A DNA stretch of 14,104 nucleotides from CAYUYH01 sp964449175. GTDB lineage: Bacteria > Planctomycetota > Phycisphaerae > SM23-33. The notes beneath the pieces are model-generated. The model saw only the letters and a list, made by a program, of their open reading frames with translations. It had not been told where the DNA came from and did no database searches. Both the position numbers and the translations under genes were made by a program. Below are positions 5,873-11,749 of the stretch, piece by piece. Each line of letters opens with the position of its first letter. Positions within the stretch are counted from its first letter, which is position 1. The stretch lies in contig CAYUYH010000040.1 in assembly GCA_964449175.1 (NCBI GenBank), positions 1-14,104 of the forward strand. Reading direction: 5' to 3'.

Positions 5873-7549
5873 CTATCGTATGCGATAGACCTTGTAGAAT
5901 CTCCCCCACGCCTCGCCCGCCTGGGCCGTCAGCGTCGCGCCGGCCTGCGGGGCGGCCGAAGCGGGCATCAACACATACCACGCACCCGCGGCCGCGAATG
6001 GCTGATCGGCGGCCAACTCCCCGACGAACGCGGTGATGGCCGCCGGGTCGGCCTGACCGCCCGCCGGATGAAGCACGCGCTCCTGGGCCGCCAGGCGGCG
6101 CTGCCACGTCGCCGCCATCGCCGGGCGAGAGATGCATATGTACACGCCGTCGCCCTCGCCGGCGACGATCGACCGCTGCGACAGCATGCGGAACTGGCTG
6201 CTGTCGGTGATGAACACGGCGTCGCTTGCCGTCTCCGACCGCGCCCACCGCGCGATGGCGGCCAGTTCCCGCTGGCGGTCGGCGGCCTCCCGGAGCCTCA
6301 ACAGCCGACGGGGCCGGCTGTCGGCGTCCATCAGCGACCCGGCCGCCTGATAGCACCAGTGCCGCGGCACGCGCAGACTGTCGGAAGGTATCAGCCAGGC
6401 CGCCGCCGCCAACGCGCAGGCCGTTCGCAGCAGGCCGTAGTGACCGCGGGCCAGGCGAAACAGGCTGGTCAACGCCTGCCCCGCAAGCACGTACAACGGC
6501 AGCATGAGCAGGCCGGATGCCCTGACAAAGCCCGTCACCGGCGGCAGGTCGCCCATCACTGCCCCGGCGAGCTGGCTGGCGGCCTGGAACGCCGACGCCA
6601 CCACGGCCGAGGCGGCGGCGAACACCAGCCACAACCTGAGGTTCGACGCCCGAAAGCGTCCTAGTTGCGAAAGCGCCACGGCCACGAACACGGCCGCGGG
6701 CCCCGCCCACGGCACCCAGCCCGGCAGCGACCGCAGCGCCTGGGGATACAGCAAAGCCGACTCGCCGGCCCTGAGCATCTGGCTGCAAGCAGCCGTCGCC
6801 TCCGCCGTCATCCCCTCAGCCGATCGCGCGGCCAGCAGGCAGGCGGCGCCGGGCATCGCGCCGATCGCCGCAGCCACCAGGCCCGCGCCGGCAAGCAGCC
6901 AGCCGCGAGCGCCGAACCGCCAACACACCACGCAGCACGCCGCCAGCACGATCGCCAGGTTCACCGCCCAGGACAGGTCGAAGTTTCCCGCCAGCCCTAT
7001 CAGCAGGAAGACCGCCGGCAGACGCCACAGCCGGGCCTTCCGCTCGATGGAGTCCTGGAAGGCCAGCACCACCAGCGGCGTGATGGCCAGGCATACGCCG
7101 GATGGGTCCATCGACGCCAGCGTCCCCAGGCCCCAGAACGCCCCCCCCATCGCCGGCACGACCGCCACGCTCAGGATGGCGATGAACATGGCCACCGACC
7201 AGCTCAGGCACTGGCGATACACCAGCACATACATGCCGACCAGGTAGATCAGCACGAGCGGCGCGACCAGTACGCGGAAGATAGTGACGGGCTCGGCGCC
7301 GGTGACGGCCAGCACGGCCGCCATAGCGCCGGACAGCGCCGGGCTCGGCGACGGCGGAGTGACGGTCTGGGCGAACAGCGGATCGGCGCCGAACTGCGCG
7401 GTCCCCGCCGCCTTCAGCGCAGCCGACGACAGGACGACCTGTCGGTCGCTGAGCCGGTCGTCCGCCGTTGCGAGTATGGCTAAGACGGCGGCGCCGGCGA
7501 CGAATACGGCCACGGCCGGGAGATGTCTGGACCGGGGCACAGGCCTCAT
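5873..7549 (-). CDS. Polytopic membrane protein, DUF6798-like
   Basis: 558 residues with about ten hydrophobic segments between residues 10 and 390 (for example 12-28, 93-110, 118-134, 153-165, 178-208, 218-240, 284-295, 304-320, 345-362, 374-388). A soluble C-terminal region follows, in which RQRELAAIARWARSETASDAVFI and SSQFRMLSQRSIV (about 425-462) resemble the DUF6798 domain. The arrangement is like GT-C-type membrane glycosyltransferases, but I see no clear acidic catalytic motif in the first periplasmic loop apart from DD at 30-31, so enzymatic function is open. The ATG at 7549 has only a weak GCGGG ribosome-binding site. The lipoprotein gene follows after 44 bases, and the two may act together at the envelope. 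Confidence 0.8.
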   Translation of the reverse strand: MRPVPRSRHLPAVAVFVAGAAVLAILATADDRLSDRQVVLSSAALKAAGTAQFGADPLFAQTVTPPSPSPALSGAMAAVLAVTGAEPVTIFRVLVAPLVLIYLVGMYVLVYRQCLSWSVAMFIAILSVAVVPAMGGAFWGLGTLASMDPSGVCLAITPLVVLAFQDSIERKARLWRLPAVFLLIGLAGNFDLSWAVNLAIVLAACCVVCWRFGARGWLLAGAGLVAAAIGAMPGAACLLAARSAEGMTAEATAACSQMLRAGESALLYPQALRSLPGWVPWAGPAAVFVAVALSQLGRFRASNLRLWLVFAAASAVVASAFQAASQLAGAVMGDLPPVTGFVRASGLLMLPLYVLAGQALTSLFRLARGHYGLLRTACALAAAAWLIPSDSLRVPRHWCYQAAGSLMDADSRPRRLLRLREAADRQRELAAIARWARSETASDAVFITDSSQFRMLSQRSIVAGEGDGVYICISRPAMAATWQRRLAAQERVLHPAGGQADPAAITAFVGELAADQPFAAAGAWYVLMPASAAPQAGATLTAQAGEAWGRFYKVYRIR

Positions 7550-7579
7550 AATTGACTACCCGCCTTGGGCAAAGGCGAT

Positions 7580-7607
7580 AGTATATGTCCTGGCGGCGGG
7601 GGAACAA
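7580..7607 (-). promoter_or_regulatory. Candidate promoter for the membrane protein/lipoprotein operon
   Basis: On the minus strand TATACT (7585-7580, five of six) lies 16 bp after TTGTTC (7607-7602, three of six), 30 bases before the ATG at 7549. It overlaps the ATG at 7585 that would be the longer tilS start, which favours the downstream GTG for tilS. Confidence 0.4.
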
Positions 7608-7623
7608 TAGGCAAGGCAGGACC

Positions 7624-9102
7624 GTGGCCCGAGACGAGAACAGTCCCGATCCCTTTGTCGTTGCGGCAGCCGAGGCAATCGACGCCGGCGCCCTGCTGCC
7701 GCCGGGCGCGTCGGTGGTGGTGGGCGTTTCGGGCGGGGCCGATAGCGTCGCCCTGCTGGCAGCCTTGTGCGAGCTTGGCCGCCAGCCGGGCAGGGGCTAT
7801 CGTGTCACCGCCGCCCACCTTAATCACCAGCTTCGCCGCGAGGCGGACGCCGAACAGCACTTCACCGAGTCCCTCGCCGCTCGCCTGGGCGTCGAGTGTC
7901 GCCTCGAGCAGCGCGACGTCGCCGCCGAGGCCGACCTTGGCGGCCAGAGCCTCGAGCAGACCGGGCGCCGGCTGCGGTACGAGTTCCTCCGCCGTGTCGC
8001 CGAGCAGGTCGGTGCGGGCTACGTAGCCGTCGCCCACCACGCCGACGACCAGGTGGAGACCGTGCTGTTCCGCCTGCTGCGAGGCACGCATCTGCGGGGG
8101 CTGGGCGGCATGCCCGCCGTGCGAGACCTCGACGCCGATGTGAAGCTCATTCGCCCGCTGCTCGGCGTCAGGCGAGCGGAGATCGAGGAGTTCTGCCGGC
8201 GCCGCGGGCTCGCCTGGTGCGCCGACTCCAGCAACCAGGACAGGAAGTTCAGCCGAAACTTCATCCGCCACGAACTGCTGCCGCGGCTGCGGGAGGGCGT
8301 CAATCCGCGGGTGGACTCGGCGCTGGTGCGGCTGGCGAACTCGGCCAGGCAGATCGAGCAGCACCTGGACCGCCTGGGCAGTGAAGTGCTGGCCGAGGCG
8401 CTCAGGCAGCCGGCCGACGGCCGCGATGGGCGAGTGGAGCTGGACCTCCAGGCGCTGTCGCGGCAGACGGAGCTGATCCGCGGCTACGCCATTCGCGCCG
8501 CGCTGGAACGCGCCGGGCTGCCCATGGGCGGCATCACGGCCGACCACATCGCGGCGCTGGCCCGGATGGCTGTCGGCGGCGATGCGACGGCGATGGACCT
8601 GCCGGCCGGGTGGGCCGCGACGACCGACGGCCGGGCCCTGATGATCTGCCCTGGTCCTGGTAGTGAGGAAGCGGACGAGCCGCGAGCAAGCTGGCCGCCC
8701 GTTGAGCTCGCCTGCCCCGGGCGAACCGCGCTGCCCGACGGCAGGGAGGTCGTCTGCGAGCTGAGGCCCATGGACAAGCGAGCGTTTGAGGCGCACTGCC
8801 GCTCCGGGCGGCATGACGTGGAGTGGGCGGACGCCGACGCGGTCCGCCGCCCTTTGCTCTGTCGGCCAAGGCAGCCGGGCGACGTACTAAGGCCGCTTGG
8901 TCTGGGCGGCACGCAGAAGGCCGGCAAGTGCCTCACCAACGTCAAGTACCCGCCCGACCGCCGCGACGAGGTTCTGTGCGTCGCCGATCGGGAGGGCGTC
9001 GTGTTCCTCTGGCCGGTGCGGATCGACGATCGCGTGAAGATCACGCCCGCCACGACGACGGCCCTGGTTATCGGCATCGCCGCCGGGTCGGACCGCCCTT
9101 GA
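7624..9102 (+). CDS. tilS: tRNA(Ile)-lysidine synthase TilS
   Basis: TilS joins lysine to C34 of the CAU-anticodon tRNA-Ile using ATP, turning it into an AUA decoder; it is cytosolic and usually essential. The protein is about 492 residues. The N-type ATP pyrophosphatase domain has the PP-loop SGGADS (36-41), AAHLNHQLR (64-72), AVAHHADDQVETVLFRLLRG (135-154) and NFIRHELLP (212-220). The C-terminal domain has RPRQPGDVLRPLGLGG and an RDEVLCVADREGVVFLWP segment like other full-length TilS. The usual KKLSDFL-type stretch reads KAGKCLTN. I prefer the GTG at 7624 (AAGG seven bases upstream) because family N-termini begin about 35 residues before the PP-loop; an ATG at 7585 would add 13 residues and overlap the divergent promoter. 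Confidence 0.95.
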   Translation: MARDENSPDPFVVAAAEAIDAGALLPPGASVVVGVSGGADSVALLAALCELGRQPGRGYRVTAAHLNHQLRREADAEQHFTESLAARLGVECRLEQRDVAAEADLGGQSLEQTGRRLRYEFLRRVAEQVGAGYVAVAHHADDQVETVLFRLLRGTHLRGLGGMPAVRDLDADVKLIRPLLGVRRAEIEEFCRRRGLAWCADSSNQDRKFSRNFIRHELLPRLREGVNPRVDSALVRLANSARQIEQHLDRLGSEVLAEALRQPADGRDGRVELDLQALSRQTELIRGYAIRAALERAGLPMGGITADHIAALARMAVGGDATAMDLPAGWAATTDGRALMICPGPGSEEADEPRASWPPVELACPGRTALPDGREVVCELRPMDKRAFEAHCRSGRHDVEWADADAVRRPLLCRPRQPGDVLRPLGLGGTQKAGKCLTNVKYPPDRRDEVLCVADREGVVFLWPVRIDDRVKITPATTTALVIGIAAGSDRP

Positions 9103-9127
9103 CGCAGCCGAGCTGCGCGGCTAGAAC
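9099..9127 (+). promoter_or_regulatory. Candidate sigma-70 promoter for the MlaE-like gene, with a spacer palindrome
   Basis: TTGACG (9099-9104) and TAGAAC (9122-9127) are exactly 17 bp apart. The -35 overlaps the tilS stop codon. The start of the spacer is an inverted repeat, CGCAGC-CGA-GCTGCG (9103-9117), which could be an operator or a small hairpin on tilS read-through RNA. A start near 9134 would leave a leader of only about ten bases before the ATG at 9145. Confidence 0.5.
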
Positions 9128-9144
9128 CCTCCAGAGACGCAAAC

Positions 9145-9963
9145 ATGCTGAACAGTATCGCACAGATCGGCAAGAGCACGACCCGCGCGGTCGCGGATTT
9201 CGGCGACCTGTGCATTTTCTCCGGCCGGTCGCTGGGCTGGGTCGGCGAGGGGCTCAGGACCACGCGCGGGCTGAGGCTGCTGCTGGTCCAGTTCTACGAC
9301 ATCGGCACCAGGAGCATACCCGTGGTCGTGATCACCGGGGCGTTCGTGGGGATGGTCCTCGCCGTGCAGACGGTGATGCAGTTCAAGGCCGTCGGCATGG
9401 CCGCCCAGATGGGCACGATCGTGAACCTCTCCGTGCTCCGCGAGCTGGGGCCGGTGCTGACGGGCGTGATGCTGGCGGGGCGGGTCGGCGGCGGGCTGAC
9501 GGCGGAGCTTGGCACGATGCGAGTGACCGAGCAGATCGACGCGCTCGTTGCCATGGGCGCCAGCCCGCTGCGAGTGCTGGTCGTGCCGCGCGTGCTGGCG
9601 TGCGTGCTGCTGATACCAGTGCTGGTAATCTACGCCGACTTCATGGGCATCCTCGGCGGCTACGTCGTCAGCGTGTACGTCTACGGCGTCAGCGGGGCGG
9701 AGTTCTGGCGGTTCGCGGCCGAGTCCGTCGATAATTTCGATATCTTCTACGGGCCGATCAAGAGCGTCTTCTTCGGGGCGGCTATCAGCCTGATATGCTG
9801 CTACAAGGGTTTCAGGTGCTCGCCGGGCGCCGCCGGCGTGGGCAAGGCCTGCACGGAGAGCTTCGTCGCGAGTTGCATGGCCGTCCTGGCGCTGGATCTG
9901 TTCCTGGGGATGTTCCTCAACACGCTCTATGAGTCGATCTACGGCATGAGGGTCGTGATCTAG
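9145..9963 (+). CDS. mlaE: MlaE/YrbE-family ABC transporter permease
   Basis: 272 residues, an inner-membrane permease of the MCE/Mla lipid-transport type, which moves phospholipids between the inner and outer membranes with an MlaF ATPase and an MCE-domain MlaD. The family core is clear: PVVVITGAFVGMVLA (59-73), RELGPVLTGVMLAGRVGGG (99-117), then TAELGTMRVTEQIDALVAMG (119-138), the cytoplasmic coupling helix. Hydrophobic segments run at about 55-75, 103-118, 147-180, 207-222 and 243-260. The tail beyond FLNTLY is about ten residues longer than I expect (ESIYGMRVVI). The ribosome-binding site is weak (AGAG, eight bases before the ATG). No MlaF or MlaD gene follows, which is unusual, so its partners must be encoded elsewhere. 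It follows tilS after 42 bases and has its own promoter candidate. Confidence 0.93.
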   Translation: MLNSIAQIGKSTTRAVADFGDLCIFSGRSLGWVGEGLRTTRGLRLLLVQFYDIGTRSIPVVVITGAFVGMVLAVQTVMQFKAVGMAAQMGTIVNLSVLRELGPVLTGVMLAGRVGGGLTAELGTMRVTEQIDALVAMGASPLRVLVVPRVLACVLLIPVLVIYADFMGILGGYVVSVYVYGVSGAEFWRFAAESVDNFDIFYGPIKSVFFGAAISLICCYKGFRCSPGAAGVGKACTESFVASCMAVLALDLFLGMFLNTLYESIYGMRVVI

Positions 9964-9993
9964 CGCGGCGGGGGAGGAGTGGCGGCCGACGGC

Positions 9994-10245
9994 ATGCTGC
10001 GATTACTAAAGAGGGCGATCGACGACTGGCTGGAGCGGCACCGCAACCCGACCAGCCTGGTCCTGCACATCATCGGCATCCCGGCCTGCTTCGTTGCGGC
10101 GCCGATCCTCCTCATCACAGGGCAATGGCTGGCGGCGGCGATCTGCTTCGTCGTCGGCTACGCGCTGCAGTTCCTCGGCCACCTGATAGCCGGCAACACC
10201 TCCGGCGAGGCGATGCTGTTCCGGTGGCTGGCGCGACGGAGGTAG
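9994..10245 (+). CDS. Small Mpo1-like/DUF962 membrane protein
   Basis: 83 residues from the ATG at 9994, or 88 from a GTG at 9979. Two hydrophobic segments (about 22-42 and 44-62) follow a basic helix. The pattern WLERHRNPTSLVLHIIGIP, then GYALQFLGHLIAGNTSGE, matches DUF962/Mpo1-like proteins. Candidate conserved histidines are H16, H25 and H63. Yeast Mpo1 is an iron-dependent dioxygenase in 2-hydroxy fatty acid breakdown; whether this short bacterial form has that activity is unknown. The start is uncertain: a GGAGGAG run (9973-9979) is too close to the GTG and 14 bases from the ATG. It follows the permease after 15-30 bases and is probably co-transcribed, which hints at a shared membrane-lipid theme. 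Confidence 0.75.
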   Translation: MLRLLKRAIDDWLERHRNPTSLVLHIIGIPACFVAAPILLITGQWLAAAICFVVGYALQFLGHLIAGNTSGEAMLFRWLARRR

Positions 10246-10626
10246 GTTCCCGGACGCAGCAGCCCCGCGCGATGCTCGCCTCGCCCAACTGTCCACACGG
10301 TCTTTTCCGGCCAGCAAGACTTAGCCCGCCGGCCCGCGGAATCCCTAGCCGCTGCCTGAATATGGGGTAATACTCGCAAACAGGGGAAACTCCCTTTTTC
10401 TGCCGTGCCGTAGCGCTAGCCGAAACAAGGGATTGGGTGAGATCGGCCGGCGCAGCCAGCCGCCGCTGCGCGGGGCGGGGACAAGCTGAGTCCCAAGCCT
10501 AGGGTGATGGCGCAACATGCTTTGTAGTAAATGGATAGCGGAATGCCGCCGCCCACGCAGGCTCGGCGTGGGCCGTCTTCGCCGAGAGATGAGAAGACGG
10601 AGAAAAAGCAATTTCCAGGTTTTTAG
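10246..10626. other. Noncoding region rich in inverted repeats, candidate structured RNA
   Basis: No credible gene on either strand. The first part (10246-10440) shows little: a weak hairpin AGGG-GAAACT-CCCT (10382-10395) followed by TTTT, and the palindrome TAGCGCTA (10411-10418). From 10450 on, perfect stems crowd together: GCGCAGC/GCTGCGC (10450-10456, 10465-10471), GGGAC/GTCCC (10478-10482, 10490-10494), GCGG/CCGC (10538-10541, 10546-10549), GCCCACGC/GCGTGGGC (10551-10558, 10566-10573), CTCGGCG/CGCCGAG (10562-10568, 10580-10586) and CCGTCTTC/GAAGACGG (10573-10580, 10593-10600). It matches no riboswitch, RNase P, SRP, tmRNA or 6S signature that I know. Confidence 0.4.
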
Positions 10627-10654
10627 TTGACAAGTCGTACCACTTTCGTACGAT
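10627..10654 (+). promoter_or_regulatory. Strong candidate promoter for the sigma factor gene, with TCGTAC repeats
   Basis: A perfect -35 TTGACA (10627-10632) and TACGAT (10649-10654, four of six) are 16 bp apart. The spacer holds TCGTAC twice, 11 bp apart (10635-10640 and 10646-10651), and also reads as the inverted repeat TCGTAC-N7-GTACGA (10635-10653) reaching into the -10. A regulator could bind here. The leader to the ATG at 10770 is about 110 bases and contains an 8-bp stem GCCGGCCG/CGGCCGGC (10689-10696, 10714-10721). Confidence 0.6.
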
Positions 10655-10769
10655 TAGCATACATGGGCACTGGAGCCTGGCCCGGAAGGCCGGCCGCGGC
10701 CGAGCGGAACGAACGGCCGGCGGCTGACCGGCGGGAGCAGGCCCGAGAACGTGGAAAGGACGGATACCG

Positions 10770-11717
10770 ATGAAAGCGACGCTGAAGATGCCAGCCGCAC
10801 CCCGGCTGCAACGGCCGCGGAAGGAGACCTTCCTTGCAGAGCTGGATGAACAGCAGATGAGCACCTACCGTCGGATTCCCCAAGACATCGACTATGTTGA
10901 CCACCCGTCATTCGCATCCGCCGGCGAGGCTGATCGCCTGTTCGGCGAAGACGCGCCGCAGGTGCGCGTGCCGGCCTGGTCTCAGTTCCCGGAGGTGGCC
11001 GAGGACTCACCCGCACGGCAGGGGCCTCGCATTAGGCTCAGCGCCGCCGAAGAGTCGCTGCTGTTCCTGCGGTACAACTACGCGCGTTATCGTCTGGCGA
11101 AGCTCATTGCAGCCGAGCAGCGGCGCAAGAGCATCGCACGCGCGCGGCAGATGGTCATGTGGTACACGAGAGCGGTCACCGTGCATGCAAAGCTTGTCCG
11201 GGCGAACATGGCGCTCGTGCTGGCGATGGCGAAACGCACGCGGATTCCCAACGTCGAGTTCGGCGAGCTGGTCAGCGAGGGCAACATGGCCTTGCTGCGG
11301 AGCGTGGACAAATTCGACGTTTCAAGAGGCTTTAAGTTCTCGACGTATGCCTGCCGGGCGATCCTGAAGAGCTTCAACCGCCTGGCCACGAACACGGGCA
11401 AGTACCGCCAGCGCTTCCCGACCGAGTTCGACCCGGATTTGGAGAAGAGCGACTACGACGTGGCCAAGCACGAAATGGAGCGCGACGACTCGGTCGAGGC
11501 GCTGCGCGAAATCCTGGCCCGCAACAAGGCGGCGTTGAGCGAGGTGGAGCGCACCGTTGTCATGGAGCGCTTTGCGATAGGCGCGGGCGGAAAGGGCAGG
11601 ACGCTGGCCGAGGTCGGCAAGATGGTCGGCCTGACCAACGAGCGCGTCAGGCAGATACAGAAGTCAGCCCTGGCCAAGATTCGCTCGGTGCTGGATGAGG
11701 AGTTCCTGGTGGCGTGA
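10770..11717 (+). CDS. Sigma-70 family RNA polymerase sigma factor, divergent planctomycete-type
   Basis: 315 residues. The N-terminal 90 residues are poorly conserved. A segment LLFLRYNYARYRLAKL (97-112) precedes region 2 (about 142-205: RANMALVLAMAKR, GELVSEGNMALLRSVDKFD, RGFKFSTYACRAILKSF). A short linker replaces region 3. Region 4 (about 255-310) ends with the helix-turn-helix TLAEVGKMVGLTNERVRQIQ, close to canonical. Region 1.1 is absent. The aromatic melting pair of E. coli RpoD (YATWWIRQ) reads YACRAILK here, so its -10 recognition probably differs. Thus it is an alternative sigma factor rather than RpoD. The ATG at 10770 has AAAGGA nine bases upstream. No anti-sigma factor is adjacent. 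It is transcribed towards the TPR protein gene, with 17 bases between stops. Confidence 0.9.
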   Translation: MKATLKMPAAPRLQRPRKETFLAELDEQQMSTYRRIPQDIDYVDHPSFASAGEADRLFGEDAPQVRVPAWSQFPEVAEDSPARQGPRIRLSAAEESLLFLRYNYARYRLAKLIAAEQRRKSIARARQMVMWYTRAVTVHAKLVRANMALVLAMAKRTRIPNVEFGELVSEGNMALLRSVDKFDVSRGFKFSTYACRAILKSFNRLATNTGKYRQRFPTEFDPDLEKSDYDVAKHEMERDDSVEALREILARNKAALSEVERTVVMERFAIGAGGKGRTLAEVGKMVGLTNERVRQIQKSALAKIRSVLDEEFLVA

Positions 11718-11749
11718 GCCCGCGGCGGCGGAGATCAATCGGCGGGCTC
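11716..11749. terminator. Hairpin across two convergent stop codons
   Basis: GAGCCCGC (11716-11723) pairs perfectly with GCGGGCTC (11742-11749) around an 18-base loop. The sigma stop (11715-11717) overlaps the left arm and the TPR-protein stop (11735-11737) lies in the loop. It lacks a T run on either side, so it may act as a bidirectional mRNA 3' end or a weak terminator rather than a classic one. Confidence 0.4.

Noticed and set aside
5019..5888. Long plus-strand frame opposite the four-cysteine and lipoprotein genes
   Set aside because: It is antisense to a clear lipoprotein with signal peptide and good ribosome site, and its product has no recognisable domain.
5829..6788. Upstream extension of the lipoprotein frame to 6788
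   Set aside because: The added residues are Arg/Gly-rich shadow of the membrane protein gene, and the ATG at 5828 has the ribosome site and signal peptide.
7546..8814. Long minus-strand frame opposite tilS
   Set aside because: tilS on the plus strand has all family motifs; the opposite frame is a GC-rich codon shadow.
10382..10399. AGGG-GAAACT-CCCT plus TTTT as an intrinsic terminator
   Set aside because: A 4-bp stem is too weak and it lies about 137 bases after the last gene; kept only as a note in the region entry.
10345..10864. Minus-strand frames across the noncoding region
   Set aside because: Products are Arg/Pro/Ser-rich with no domain, and they run into the sigma gene and its promoter.
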